64,000 bases of DNA, from the NCBI RefSeq assembly GCF_009754905.2, contig NZ_CP066775.1, positions 868,001 through 932,000 on the forward strand. The letters are read 5' to 3'. This document shows, in pieces, positions 1 through 8,206 of this stretch (within the stretch, counting starts at the first letter, position 1; each line of letters starts with the position of its first letter). The notes under the pieces were generated by a model that worked only from the letters and a program-made list of their open reading frames with translations, was not told the origin of the DNA and did not search any database. Origin of the DNA: Mucilaginibacter ginkgonis. Its GTDB lineage: Bacteria > Bacteroidota > Bacteroidia > Sphingobacteriales > Sphingobacteriaceae. The translations under genes were made by a program, and so were the position numbers.

Positions 1-1260
1 ATCGTGGTAGACGAGGAGCATGAAACTTCATACAAACAATTTGATCCTGCACCGCGCTACAATGCCCGCGACGCGGCCATATACCTGGGTAACGTTTATG
101 GGGCAAAGGTCTTGCTGGGTTCAGCTACGCCGTCGATCGAATCCTACTATAATGCTAAGACCGGAAAGTATGGCTTTGCGGAATTAAAATTCAGGTATGG
201 CGGGGTTGAGTTGCCGCAGATTGAAGTGGTAAGCATTGCCGAGGAAACAAAAAGCAAGACCATTCAGTCCCACTTCACCAGTGTGCTAATGGAAGATATG
301 CAGCAAGCATTATCTAAAAAAGAGCAGGTCATTTTGTTCCAGAACCGCCGGGGATACGCACCCGTAATGTTATGCCGCACCTGCGCCCATACCCCCAAAT
401 GTGTAAACTGCGATGTAAGCCTAACCTATCACAAGTCGAGTGGGATGCTGCATTGCCATTACTGCGGTTACAAAGAAGATAGCCCCTCGATATGCCCGGC
501 GTGCGGTTCGGCTCATTTAGAATACAAAGGTTTCGGAACAGAAAAGGTGGAGGATGAACTATCGATCCTTTTGCCCGAAGCGCGTATTATGCGTATGGAT
601 ATGGATACCACCCGCGCTAAAAATTCCTTTCAAAATATTTTGAATGAACTCGAAGAGAAACGCATCGATATCCTGGTAGGCACGCAAATGGTGGCCAAAG
701 GCCTCGACTTTGCAGACGTGACGGTAATTGGTATCATCAGCGCAGATAGCTTGCTTAAATATCCCGACTTCCGCGCTAACGAACGGAGCTTTCAAATGCT
801 GGCGCAGGTAAGCGGCAGGGCAGGGCGCAGGGGTAAACAGGGTAAGGTGGTGATTCAGACTTACGACCCTGGTCACCGCGTTATACTGCAGGTAATTGAA
901 AATGATTATGCCGACTTGTATAACAACGAGATAAGCGAGCGAAAAGCCTTTAAATACCCGCCGTTTTACCGCATGATACAGTTTGATGTAAAACACAAAG
1001 ACCCCGAAAAGCTTTTTCACCAGGCCGAGTATCTGGCATTGGAACTGCGCAAGCAATTTGGCGACAGGGTCATCGGACCCGAATATCCGCTGGTAAGCCG
1101 TATTCGTAACTATTACATCAAGACTATTATGTTAAAGTTTGAGCGCGACAGTATTTCGCTTAGCAAAGCCAAAGACGCGATCCGTTCAATGATCCTTCAA
1201 TTCCAAACAACTAAGCTAAGTAAAGGCTGCATCGTCCAGCCTGATGTGGATCCCTATTAA
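1..1260 (+). CDS. priA: Primosomal protein N' (PriA helicase), C-terminal part, 5' end outside window
   Basis: This is the C-terminal part of the superfamily 2 helicase that restarts stalled replication forks. The reading frame is open from the first base, so the gene begins upstream of the window. The first residues hold the DEEH Walker B box. Two zinc-binding clusters follow: CRTC and CVNC, then CHYC and CPAC, typical of PriA. After them come the helicase motifs VGTQMVAKGLDF and QVSGRAGRRG, and the C-terminal domain ends around PDVDPY. The stop codon overlaps the end of the convergent lipoprotein gene by 4 bp. Identification is firm; only the N-terminal DNA-binding part and Walker A are missing, because of the window edge. 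Confidence 0.97.
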   Translation: MVVDEEHETSYKQFDPAPRYNARDAAIYLGNVYGAKVLLGSATPSIESYYNAKTGKYGFAELKFRYGGVELPQIEVVSIAEETKSKTIQSHFTSVLMEDMQQALSKKEQVILFQNRRGYAPVMLCRTCAHTPKCVNCDVSLTYHKSSGMLHCHYCGYKEDSPSICPACGSAHLEYKGFGTEKVEDELSILLPEARIMRMDMDTTRAKNSFQNILNELEEKRIDILVGTQMVAKGLDFADVTVIGIISADSLLKYPDFRANERSFQMLAQVSGRAGRRGKQGKVVIQTYDPGHRVILQVIENDYADLYNNEISERKAFKYPPFYRMIQFDVKHKDPEKLFHQAEYLALELRKQFGDRVIGPEYPLVSRIRNYYIKTIMLKFERDSISLSKAKDAIRSMILQFQTTKLSKGCIVQPDVDPY

Positions 1261-1589
1261 ATTGTGCTGATAGACTTAAGATGGATAAGACTGATGCGCG
1301 GGGTGGGGTCTAAGCTACATGGATATTTAAAGTTTAGCAGATCATAACTTATCTTAACTTTTAAATTGGCTTTTTTATACTTTTCATCTAGATTATCGGC
1401 GTAATAGGCAACCTTGTCTATAACTATCATCCAGCCACATCCATCACTTGCAGGGTTTCCTGCATCAATTACTGTGGCGTCAATTCCGTTATAAGTCCCT
1501 AACACATTTTGGTCTTTCGAGTCCTTTTTGCAGCTGCTTAAGGCAAGTAAAAAGCATATTAATGAGCAATAGATAAGTCTGAATTTCAT
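1257..1589 (-). CDS. Small putative lipoprotein, unknown function
   Basis: A 110-residue protein of unknown function. It starts at the ATG at 1589 because a signal sequence begins there (MKFRLIYCSLICFLL) and ends in a lipobox-like LALSSC followed by KKDSKD. Lipidation at that Cys is inferred. The mature part is short, with two further Cys (CGW and YPC), and resembles no family I recognise. A longer upstream reading exists to 1685 but it adds a stretch that spoils the signal peptide. The gene is convergent with priA and overlaps its stop codon by 4 bp. Confidence 0.7.
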   Translation of the reverse strand: MKFRLIYCSLICFLLALSSCKKDSKDQNVLGTYNGIDATVIDAGNPASDGCGWMIVIDKVAYYADNLDEKYKKANLKVKISYDLLNFKYPCSLDPTPRISLIHLKSISTI

Positions 1590-1719
1590 ACTATAAGATT
1601 TAAAAACAAATACGAAGCCTGTAATTGGATTGCGACATGGTTTAAAAAATAAATAATTGACATACAAAACTATCCCTTTCAGCAACGCTTAACAGGCCTT
1701 TTCGCCAACCCTTTTTGAT

Positions 1720-1727
1720 TAACTTTG
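1720..1727 (+). promoter_or_regulatory. Bacteroidota -7 box for pcm
   Basis: TAACTTTG matches the Bacteroidota sigma-A -7 consensus TAnnTTTG exactly. Only 9 bases separate it from the pcm ATG, so the transcript should be nearly leaderless. The match is seen in the sequence; promoter function is inferred. Confidence 0.6.
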
Positions 1728-1736
1728 GGTGCCCAT

Positions 1737-2393
1737 ATGGCCTACAAGTATATTGATAATTACCGCGAACGCGGCGCCCGTAAACAACTGGTAGAGGTGC
1801 TCAGGAAAAAAGGCATCGAAGATGAGCATGTCCTCGAAGCTATTGGAAAGATTCCGCGCCACTATTTTTTCGACGAGACTTTCTGGAACCAAGCTTATAA
1901 AGACATTGCCTTCCCAATAGGCGAGGGGCAGACCATCTCACAGCCATACACCGTTGCTTACCAAACAGAGTTACTCCACATCAATAAAGGCGACAAGGTG
2001 TTGGAGATCGGTACCGGCTGCGGTTACCAAACCTGTGTATTGCTCGAAGTTGGCGCAAAAGTTTATACGATAGAACGCCAGGAAAAGCTATTTGAACGTA
2101 CAAGGGTGGTGCTGCCCCATATTGGCTACAAGGCCCATTTCTTTTTAGGCGACGGCTCAAAAGGCATTGAAAAGCACGCGCCGTACGCCAAGATCATAGT
2201 TACGGCAGGGGCGCCCTTTGTACCGGATATATTGCTGAGGCAATTAAAGATCGGCGGCTTACTGGTCATCCCCGTTGGCGACGCCAAAGAGCAAAAAATG
2301 GTGACCGTGCTCCGCGTTGGTGAAAATGACTTCGAGAAGGTTGTGCTCGATACCTTCAGGTTTGTGCCGCTGGTGGGTGATAGAGCGTGGTAA
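1737..2393 (+). CDS. pcm: Protein-L-isoaspartate O-methyltransferase
   Basis: A SAM-dependent repair enzyme that methylates isoaspartyl residues in damaged proteins. The 218-residue product has the family signature QTISQPYTVA, the SAM-binding motif LEIGTGCGYQT, and the downstream IIVTAGAP block. The usual length is about 210-220 residues. I choose the ATG at 1737, not the TTG at 1725, because a TAACTTTG promoter box at 1720-1727 would place transcription at or next to this ATG, which makes the message nearly leaderless. It stands alone between a lipoprotein gene and smpB. Confidence 0.95.
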   Translation: MAYKYIDNYRERGARKQLVEVLRKKGIEDEHVLEAIGKIPRHYFFDETFWNQAYKDIAFPIGEGQTISQPYTVAYQTELLHINKGDKVLEIGTGCGYQTCVLLEVGAKVYTIERQEKLFERTRVVLPHIGYKAHFFLGDGSKGIEKHAPYAKIIVTAGAPFVPDILLRQLKIGGLLVIPVGDAKEQKMVTVLRVGENDFEKVVLDTFRFVPLVGDRAW

Positions 2394-2480
2394 CCCCCAA
2401 CCCTCTGAAGGGGGCTGTAGATACAATTACAGCAATGAAAATTTGCTTGATTGGTTTCCCCTTTAGGGGATTAAGGGGTT
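2394..2480. repeat. Intergenic repeat with CCCCTTTAGGGG palindrome
   Basis: The gap between convergent pcm and smpB holds a palindromic element, CCCCTTTAGGGG, inside a 30-base block beginning near 2450. The same block occurs in reverse complement at 7446-7475 with a single mismatch. A second small inverted piece, CCCCCAACCCTC and GAAGGGGG, lies just after pcm. It could fold as a bidirectional terminator, but the second copy shows that it belongs to a dispersed family. Confidence 0.65.
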
Positions 2481-2930
2481 TTACCTCTTCATTGCCCTGT
2501 CCATCTCTACTTTCACATCACGCTCTTTCATGGTGTCGCGCTTGTCGTAGATCTTTTTACCCTGTGCCAATGCGATCTTCAGTTTGGCAAAACCGCGTTC
2601 GCTGATGAATAGCGCAAGCGGGATTATGGTAAGGCCTTTTTCTTCGCCGCGGGTAAGCAGCTTTTTTAATTCCTTTTTATTCAACAATAGCACGCGGTCG
2701 CGCTTAGCCTCGTGGTTGTAAAAAGAACCGTGCGAATATTCTGAAATGTGCAGGTTGCGCACATACAGCTGGCCGCCAATGAAGGTACAAAAGGCATCAT
2801 TTACGTTGGCCTTTCCTTCGCGTATCGATTTGATCTCTGTACCCAGCAGCTTAATGCCCGCTGTATACTCATCAAGTATGTGATACTCAAAGTATGCTTT
2901 CTTATTCTTTATGTACAGGTCTTCGGCCAT
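2481..2930 (-). CDS. smpB: SsrA-binding protein SmpB
   Basis: SmpB binds tmRNA (SsrA) and delivers it to stalled ribosomes for trans-translation. The 149-residue product has the typical SmpB core: KKAYFEYHI, GIKLLGTEIKSIREG, the NVNDAF block, YVRNLHI, and a basic C-terminal tail ending KVEMDRAMKR. Length matches the family. It lies 21 bases downstream of the Nramp gene on the same strand. A CATATTTG box (7 of 8 to TAnnTTTG) 7 bases before its ATG suggests that it also has its own short-leader promoter. The tmRNA gene itself is not in the window. Confidence 0.97.
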   Translation of the reverse strand: MAEDLYIKNKKAYFEYHILDEYTAGIKLLGTEIKSIREGKANVNDAFCTFIGGQLYVRNLHISEYSHGSFYNHEAKRDRVLLLNKKELKKLLTRGEEKGLTIIPLALFISERGFAKLKIALAQGKKIYDKRDTMKERDVKVEMDRAMKR

Positions 2931-2951
2931 GGGACTACAAATATGCGAAAA

Positions 2952-4826
2952 TTATTTAGCGCCGGGTTTTACAATGAGCACCGGTACGCGCACCTTATGG
3001 CGTACCGCGTTAACGGTAGTGCCAAATATCAGGTCCTTTAAAAAGTTGTGCCCGTGCGAGCCCATCACAACAAAATCTATCTTCTCTGATTTAACGATTT
3101 CCGCAATTGCTGTCGCGGTGCCGCCATAACCAATCCGCGCATGTGCGTCATAACCTAAATTACAAAGTTCATCTACATAAGTCTGCAGGTTGCTAACGTC
3201 GCTTTGCGTTTCCATATCCATAGTGTTGGCGCCGTGGTAGGTCGCCGCGGCTGTCTCTACAACGTGTATAAGCGTGTATTTGGCATCTTTGCCGCCCTGC
3301 ATCACCGCGTTGCTCACAGATTCCCAGTCGTTGTGCGAAAAATCTATCGCGATAGCAATATGATGATAGCTGATCTTGTCGATATGATTTATGGCCCTGG
3401 CAATTCCGTGCGGAACGTTGTTCGGCTTGTCGGGCGTTTTAAATAGCAGGGGCTTTAGCGTTACATAAACAAGCAACAAGGTAATACCGACAATCACCGG
3501 GATGATCAGCCCGTATAAAACCAACTCAGATATAGCCCCTCCTTTTTCCCAATCTGCTAATTGCTGTATAACAAGTTTTACATTTAGCCCAACAATGATG
3601 ACGGCGCAGGTCCACGCCAACACCTTAACTTTCGCGTTGATCACAAATGCACCCATGCGCACCTTGTCAGACACAAAATGGATAAGCGGTATTACCGCGA
3701 AACCCAATTGTAAACTCAACACCACCTGGCTTAAAATAAGCAGGTGGCCTAATGCCTCGCCGCCAGAATAAATGATGGTAAAAATGGCCGGAACAATGGC
3801 CAGTAAGCGGGTGATGAGGCGTCGCAGCCATGGGGCAATACGCAGGTTAATGTGTCCCTCCATCACTATCTGCCCGGCAAGGGTACCTGTAATGGTAGAG
3901 CTTTGGCCCGCTGCTATCAGTGCTATGGCAAACAGCGTTGGCGCCATAGAGCCGAAGATCTTGGTTAGCAATTTATACGCATCCTGTATCTCTGCCACCT
4001 GGTGGAAACCTCTTGTAAAAAATGCCGAGGCCGCCAATATCAAAATAGCCGCGTTGACGAAGAATGCCAGGTTTAGCGCGATTGTGGTGTCGAACAGATT
4101 AAATTTTATCGCCGATCTGATGCCCTCTTCGCTGCGATCGATCTTCCGTGTTTGCACCAGTGACGAGTGCAGGTATAAATTATGCGGCATTACCGTGGCA
4201 CCTATAATACCAATGGCGATATATAGCGCATTGCCTGAAAGGATATCCGGGATGAACCCTTTGCCTATCTCTACCACACTTGGTTTGGCTATAAACATTT
4301 CGGTAAGAAACGATACACCGACAATGAATACCAGCGACACAATAAAGCCTTCTAACTTACGCATGCCCTTGTTCATAAGGAAAAGGATAAGCAGCGTGTC
4401 GAGGAGAGTGATTGACACACCCCATAACAATGGCAGGTGAAACAGCAAGTTAAGGCCGATGGCCATACCGATTATTTCTGCCAGATCGCAGGCCACTATG
4501 GCAATTTGCGCAAGTATAAAGAGGCAAAAATTTACAAAGCGGCTGTAAGCGTGTTTGGATGCCTGCGCCAGATCGAGCCCGCGCACAATGCCCAGCCTTG
4601 CACTCAGCGATTGTAAAAGCAAAGCAATGAGGTTGGATAGCAGCAGTACCCAGATGAGTTTATAGCCGAACTGACTGCCTGCCGCCAGGTCTGTAGCCCA
4701 GTTACCCGGGTCCATGTAGCCTACGCTAATAAGATATGCCGGGCCAATGAATGCCAGAAACTTTTTCCAGCCGGTTTTTTGCTCGGTGGAAACAGAATTG
4801 TGGACGTTACCTAAAGATTCGCTCAT
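2952..4826 (-). CDS. mntH: Nramp-family divalent metal transporter fused to universal stress protein domain
   Basis: A 624-residue fusion. Residues about 1-470 form an Nramp/MntH proton-coupled Mn2+ or Fe2+ transporter with about 11 hydrophobic segments, the DPGNW metal-binding motif at residues 39-43 and the MPHNL motif at 213-217. From about residue 485 to the end lies a UspA-type domain, with an ATP-binding style motif GSHG, nine residues, then GTT. Such Nramp-Usp fusions occur in Bacteroidota, but E. coli MntH has no such tail. The gene overlaps the DtxR-type regulator gene upstream by 4 bp, so the two form a translationally coupled metal homeostasis unit. The metal (Mn or Fe) cannot be settled from sequence. 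Confidence 0.93.
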   Translation of the reverse strand: MSESLGNVHNSVSTEQKTGWKKFLAFIGPAYLISVGYMDPGNWATDLAAGSQFGYKLIWVLLLSNLIALLLQSLSARLGIVRGLDLAQASKHAYSRFVNFCLFILAQIAIVACDLAEIIGMAIGLNLLFHLPLLWGVSITLLDTLLILFLMNKGMRKLEGFIVSLVFIVGVSFLTEMFIAKPSVVEIGKGFIPDILSGNALYIAIGIIGATVMPHNLYLHSSLVQTRKIDRSEEGIRSAIKFNLFDTTIALNLAFFVNAAILILAASAFFTRGFHQVAEIQDAYKLLTKIFGSMAPTLFAIALIAAGQSSTITGTLAGQIVMEGHINLRIAPWLRRLITRLLAIVPAIFTIIYSGGEALGHLLILSQVVLSLQLGFAVIPLIHFVSDKVRMGAFVINAKVKVLAWTCAVIIVGLNVKLVIQQLADWEKGGAISELVLYGLIIPVIVGITLLLVYVTLKPLLFKTPDKPNNVPHGIARAINHIDKISYHHIAIAIDFSHNDWESVSNAVMQGGKDAKYTLIHVVETAAATYHGANTMDMETQSDVSNLQTYVDELCNLGYDAHARIGYGGTATAIAEIVKSEKIDFVVMGSHGHNFLKDLIFGTTVNAVRHKVRVPVLIVKPGAK

Positions 4827-5476
4827 GGGGTAACCAATATTTTTCTAGCAGCATCTTTGCTGATGCTGATGTTATCTGCCCCGTTTACCTTTAATACTAC
4901 AGACTGGTCAAAATCCAGTATATCTATGATCATAATTTTATTGCCCAACAGTAAGTTCATCTTTTCGAGGTATTGTAAAAAAGACACCGAATGTTCGCGA
5001 ATGCCCGATATAATTCCGCTTTCCTGAACGGCTAAAGTGCTTATTGGTTTAAATTCATTTTTCTTTATGCGGCCATTCTTATCGGGGATTGGGTCGCCAT
5101 GCGGGTCATAGGCTGGGAATTCCATAAACTCGTCCAGCCGGTCTATCAATTCTGTAGATGAGATGTGTTCCAATTCTTCGGCCATTTCATGTACCTCGTC
5201 CCATTTAAAGTTCAGCTTGTCTACCAGAAAATATTCCCATAAACGGTGGCGCCGCACCACGTCGACGGCTATCTTTTTTCCGGCAGGAGTAAGGCTTACG
5301 CCGTAGTATGGGGTATAGTCTATCAGTTTTTTTTCGGAAAGTTTTTTAAGCATGTCCGTAACGGAAGCTGCCTTTGTATTGAGCGACGCCGCTAGCTGAT
5401 TGGTCGTTACCACTTCGTTCTCTTCAGAAAGGCGGTAAACGGCTTTGAGATAGTTTTCTTCGGTAAACGTTTGCAT
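4823..5476 (-). CDS. DtxR/MntR-family metal-dependent transcriptional repressor
   Basis: A 217-residue iron- or manganese-dependent repressor. It has an N-terminal winged helix (EENYLKAVYRLSEE, TNQLAASLNTKAASVTDMLKKL), a metal-binding and dimerisation region with the HRLWEYFLVDKL and AEELEHISS blocks, and a C-terminal SH3-like FeoA domain (about residues 150-217). It is co-transcribed with the Nramp-Usp gene by a 4-bp overlap. An operator-like dyad and a TAGATTTG -7 box lie immediately upstream, which suggests autoregulation and regulation of the transporter. MntR-like is the best guess; an IdeR-like role in iron control is possible. Confidence 0.93.
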   Translation of the reverse strand: MQTFTEENYLKAVYRLSEENEVVTTNQLAASLNTKAASVTDMLKKLSEKKLIDYTPYYGVSLTPAGKKIAVDVVRRHRLWEYFLVDKLNFKWDEVHEMAEELEHISSTELIDRLDEFMEFPAYDPHGDPIPDKNGRIKKNEFKPISTLAVQESGIISGIREHSVSFLQYLEKMNLLLGNKIMIIDILDFDQSVVLKVNGADNISISKDAARKILVTP

Positions 5477-5481
5477 TTAAA

Positions 5482-5513
5482 CAAATCTAAACTAAATTTT
5501 AGACTAATCTAAA
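5482..5513 (-). promoter_or_regulatory. Promoter and operator dyad of the DtxR-type regulator and Nramp genes
   Basis: On the minus strand TAGATTTG (5482-5489) is an exact TAnnTTTG -7 box, 5 bases before the ATG at 5476, so the transcript is probably leaderless. Just upstream, at 5498-5513, lies TTTAGACTAATCTAAA, a dyad in which 14 of 16 positions are symmetric. It resembles DtxR/MntR-type boxes and sits between the -7 box and the expected -33 region, where a bound repressor would block polymerase. A further AATCTAAACTAA copy overlaps the -7 box. Confidence 0.65.
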
Positions 5514-5603
5514 TAATTTTTCTTGTAGAATATATTTCGGTAGAATTCGTTTTTTGAAAAATTATATTTTGATTTACAGGCTAATTATATCTTCGACCAA
5601 ATT

Positions 5604-6074
5604 ATGGCATCAGAACTGGATAAAACCGACTTGCAGATACTCAGAATTTTACAAGAGAACGGCAGGATAACCAACTTGCAGCTATCGAACGAGATAGGCC
5701 TCTCGCCGGCACCAACCTTAGAGCGAGTTCGCAAACTGGAGAATAATGAATTTATTAAAAGCTACCATGCCCTGGTGGATGAGGAAAAACTCGGTCTTGG
5801 CATCAAAACCTTTATTCAGATATCCCTAGATTTTCACAAAAGTAACACCATACAGATCTTCCTTGATGAGATTAAGAAGATCAATGAAGTGACAGAATGC
5901 CACCACGTTACCGGCCAGTGCGACTTTCTGCTAAAGGTATACGTGCGCGATATAAAATCATACGAGAAACTGATCATGGAGAAAATAAGCCACATCCCTG
6001 TAGTAAAGAACTTCCAGACCATGATGATCATGTCTACCAGTAAAAAAGAACCGATAGTACCGCTGGAATATTAA
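5604..6074 (+). CDS. Lrp/AsnC-family transcriptional regulator
   Basis: A 156-residue leucine-responsive-type regulator. The N-terminal helix-turn-helix is DKTDLQILRILQENGR, ITNLQLSNEIGLSPAPTLERVRKL. The C-terminal RAM (ligand-binding) domain follows, with VTECHHVTGQCDFLLKVYV. The length is typical. It is divergent from the DtxR-type regulator gene across 127 bases and convergent with ung across a long perfect inverted repeat. Its ligand and targets are unknown; no amino acid transport or metabolism gene lies next to it. Confidence 0.93.
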   Translation: MASELDKTDLQILRILQENGRITNLQLSNEIGLSPAPTLERVRKLENNEFIKSYHALVDEEKLGLGIKTFIQISLDFHKSNTIQIFLDEIKKINEVTECHHVTGQCDFLLKVYVRDIKSYEKLIMEKISHIPVVKNFQTMMIMSTSKKEPIVPLEY

Positions 6075-6076
6075 TA

Positions 6077-6147
6077 AATGAGTGAATGATAGAATGAGTG
6101 AATGATAGAATAAAAAGAACTCTCACTCATTCTATCATTCACTCATT
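6077..6147. terminator. 25-bp perfect inverted repeat, probable bidirectional terminator
   Basis: The arms 6077-6101 and 6123-6147 are perfect reverse complements (25 bp), separated by a 21-base loop. Each arm is built from the short unit GAATGA, GTGAATGATA. It lies exactly between the convergent lrp-type gene and ung, which suits a bidirectional terminator, although the loop is long and there is no clean T run. It may also be a dispersed simple-repeat element. Confidence 0.6.
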
Positions 6148-6157
6148 CAAAATTGGC

Positions 6158-6832
6158 TTACACTTGCCAATCAATAGGCTTTTTACCTTCCTCCGCTAAA
6201 TAAGCATTTGTTTTAGAGAAAGGCTTGGAGCCGTAGAAACCTCGTTCTACAGACAGCGGGGATGGGTGCACAGATTTTATGATGTGGTGTTTCCGGGCAT
6301 CGATCAAAACTTCTTTAGATTGCGCATAAGCTCCCCAAAGAATAAATACCAATCCTGTTTTTAAATCAGACAGTTTGCGAATCACTTCATCTGTAAAAAC
6401 TTCCCAGCCTTTTTTCTGATGTGAGCCGGCTTCTGCCGCACGCACGGTAAGCGTAGCATTTAAAAGCAATACCCCTTGGTCTGCCCAGTGCTGCAGGTTG
6501 CCATGGTTTGGTCTTACAAATCCGGGGATATCTGTGGCCAGTTCTTTATAAATATTTTGCAGCGATTTAGGTATGGCAACCCCATGCTGAACAGAAAAAG
6601 AAAGTCCGTGTGCCTGGTGTGGTCCATGGTACGGATCCTGGCCAAGTATTACAACTTCAACCTTGTCAAACGGGGTAGAGTTGAAGGCGTTAAAGATATC
6701 TTTGTTTTTTGGGTAGATGATCTGCCCCTTGTCTTTCTCTGTTTTCAAGAACTCGCGCAGTTTTACCATGTATGGTTTTTCAAACTCGGGTTGTAAAACT
6801 TTAAGCCATGATGGCTCCAGGTCTATCGCCAT
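6158..6832 (-). CDS. ung: Uracil-DNA glycosylase
   Basis: Family 1 UDG removes uracil from DNA in base excision repair. The 224-residue product has the catalytic water-activating loop [18 protein letters not shown] with the conserved Asp and His, the LLNATLTVR region, and the DNA-intercalation loop [11 protein letters not shown]. The length matches E. coli Ung (about 229). It is divergent from a small membrane protein gene across 70 bases. Confidence 0.97.
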   Translation of the reverse strand: MAIDLEPSWLKVLQPEFEKPYMVKLREFLKTEKDKGQIIYPKNKDIFNAFNSTPFDKVEVVILGQDPYHGPHQAHGLSFSVQHGVAIPKSLQNIYKELATDIPGFVRPNHGNLQHWADQGVLLLNATLTVRAAEAGSHQKKGWEVFTDEVIRKLSDLKTGLVFILWGAYAQSKEVLIDARKHHIIKSVHPSPLSVERGFYGSKPFSKTNAYLAEEGKKPIDWQV

Positions 6833-6902
6833 AAAAAGTGATTATACTTTGGTTAAACGTGCAAATAAACAGATATTTGCGCCGTATAATTATAAAACAA
6901 AA

Positions 6903-7448
6903 ATGTCAAATATTGTTCGGCTGATATTAGCCTGTGTGATAATGGGTGCCGCGGTTACCCTATGCGGATTTGGATTTTGGGGATGGGGAATTTTAGTGTT
7001 ATTTATAGGCGCCATTGTGCTGTTCTCGTTCTTTATAAATGAGAATATGATCATTGCGCAATTCTACCTGCGTAAAGAAAAAACGGTGGAAGCACAAACC
7101 TGGCTAAACAAGATCACCGATTACGAAAAGCAATTGCACAAGAACCAATATGGTTATTACAACTTACTTCTAGGATTGATGGAGTCGCGTACGGCACCAA
7201 TGAAATCTGAGAAATATTTTAAAAAGGCGTTGTCATTAGGAATGCGCATGTCGCATAATACCGCATTGGCAAAACTTAGCCTGGCGGGTATATCAATGGC
7301 TAAGCGCAACAAGCGCGAAGCGCAGCAATATCTTGCCGAAGCCACAAAAGACGATAAAAACAAATTACTGGCCGATCAGATAAAAATGATGAAATCTCAA
7401 CTTGGCCAAATGGATAAACAAGTACAGCGCGGATACCGGAATTACTAA
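6903..7448 (+). CDS. Membrane-anchored TPR-like protein, unknown function
   Basis: A 181-residue protein. The N-terminus has two hydrophobic segments (IVRLILACVIMGAAVTLCGF and the GILVLFIGAIVLFSFF stretch). The rest is a soluble helical region with tetratricopeptide-like character: YGYYNLLLGLMES, SEKYFKKALSLGM, ALAKLSLAGISMAKRNKREAQQY. I use the ATG at 6903, since the upstream extension from 6717 is an antisense reading of ung. It could serve as a membrane scaffold; no partner is apparent. Confidence 0.75.
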   Translation: MSNIVRLILACVIMGAAVTLCGFGFWGWGILVLFIGAIVLFSFFINENMIIAQFYLRKEKTVEAQTWLNKITDYEKQLHKNQYGYYNLLLGLMESRTAPMKSEKYFKKALSLGMRMSHNTALAKLSLAGISMAKRNKREAQQYLAEATKDDKNKLLADQIKMMKSQLGQMDKQVQRGYRNY

Positions 7449-7478
7449 CCCCTTAGTCCCCTAAAGGGGAAACCAACT
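7446..7478. repeat. Second copy of the CCCCTTTAGGGG intergenic repeat (inverted)
   Basis: The block at 7446-7475 is the reverse complement of 2450-2479 with 29 of 30 positions identical. It lies directly after the TPR-like gene stop codon. Its palindromic core could double as a terminator between this gene and the convergent small gene. Confidence 0.65.
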
Positions 7479-7508
7479 ATCGTACTCCTCTCAGAGATGG
7501 GGTGAGGT

Positions 7509-7745
7509 TTATTTCTCGTACAACGAATCAAATTCGTCAGGGGCGGAAGACGATGAATGCCTTTGAGACGGAGAAATATGCCTGTCTGGGATGATGAACT
7601 CATCTTCAGACGGGTCGGCCATCTCAACCTGCTTAAGCAAGCTGCGTATAAAAGAAAGCCCGAACTTCTTACGGTCAAGCTTTATTAAAAATTCTTGTTC
7701 TGTTATTTCTAAGGTCATGTGTTCGTACTTAAAGTCGTTTTCCAT
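7509..7745 (-). CDS. Small hypothetical protein, 78 residues
   Basis: A small, highly charged protein of unknown function. The first 45 residues look folded (FKYEHMTLEITEQEFLIKL, FGLSFIRSLLKQVE). The rest is a Ser/Asp-rich, probably disordered tail ending APDEFDSLYEK. I use the ATG at 7745; the track-length extension to 7754 would need a TTG start. There is no signal peptide or membrane segment. The gene is convergent with the TPR-like membrane protein gene. I recognise no family. Confidence 0.6.
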   Translation of the reverse strand: MENDFKYEHMTLEITEQEFLIKLDRKKFGLSFIRSLLKQVEMADPSEDEFIIPDRHISPSQRHSSSSAPDEFDSLYEK

Positions 7746-7819
7746 AAAGTTCAAACATTGAAATAAATAAAAAGTTATCGCCGCTTTAAGTTTTGGTTAA
7801 GAAACTCTTGTTCTCAGTT

Positions 7820-8185
7820 GTCATTCCGAGCCTGCGAGGAATCTTATCAAAGAACAGGGAAATAGCAGCGTCGTGTCATGCTGAGGCTCTCGAAGCATAA
7901 ACGGCGCAAAATGGTAATTGTATTGTGGGATGCCGAAGCAATCTCATCGTATTATCGTTTGATTTTTGGCGTTACCCTCGCTTCACTCGGGTCGGCCATC
8001 CGCTGTATCTGCTTCGCAGGATGCCGCTTCTGTCCCTAACGCGAGTATCATCCCGTGGTAACGCTTACTGACCAAGCAATTTTAGAGACCATTCTACAAA
8101 GAAATTGTCATTCAGAGTGCAGCGAAGAATCTTATCAAAGCGTTATTAAAAACTGAATCAGATACTTCACTTCGTTCAAGATGAC
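7820..8185. repeat. Cluster of dispersed intergenic repeats between a small ORF and lysS
   Basis: The roughly 450-base gap 7746-8206 has no convincing gene. It holds GTCATTCCGAG at 7820 and GTCATGCTGAG at 7875, then a GGCGTTACC-family element at about 7968-8050 running from GGCGTTACCCTCG to TCCCTAACGCGAG. A third GTCAT element follows, from GTCATTCAGAG at 8107 to CAAGATGAC at 8185. Copies of all these types recur elsewhere in this window. Confidence 0.7.
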
Positions 8186-8206
8186 AAAAAAATTGATGGT
8201 CGTTTT

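Noticed and set aside
1590..1685. N-terminal extension of the first lipoprotein
   Set aside because: It adds a non-signal segment before a clean signal peptide with lipobox; the ATG at 1589 is better.
3772..4440. 222-codon open frame on the plus strand opposite the Nramp gene
   Set aside because: It is a shadow of the Nramp-Usp gene, which has clear motifs on the other strand.
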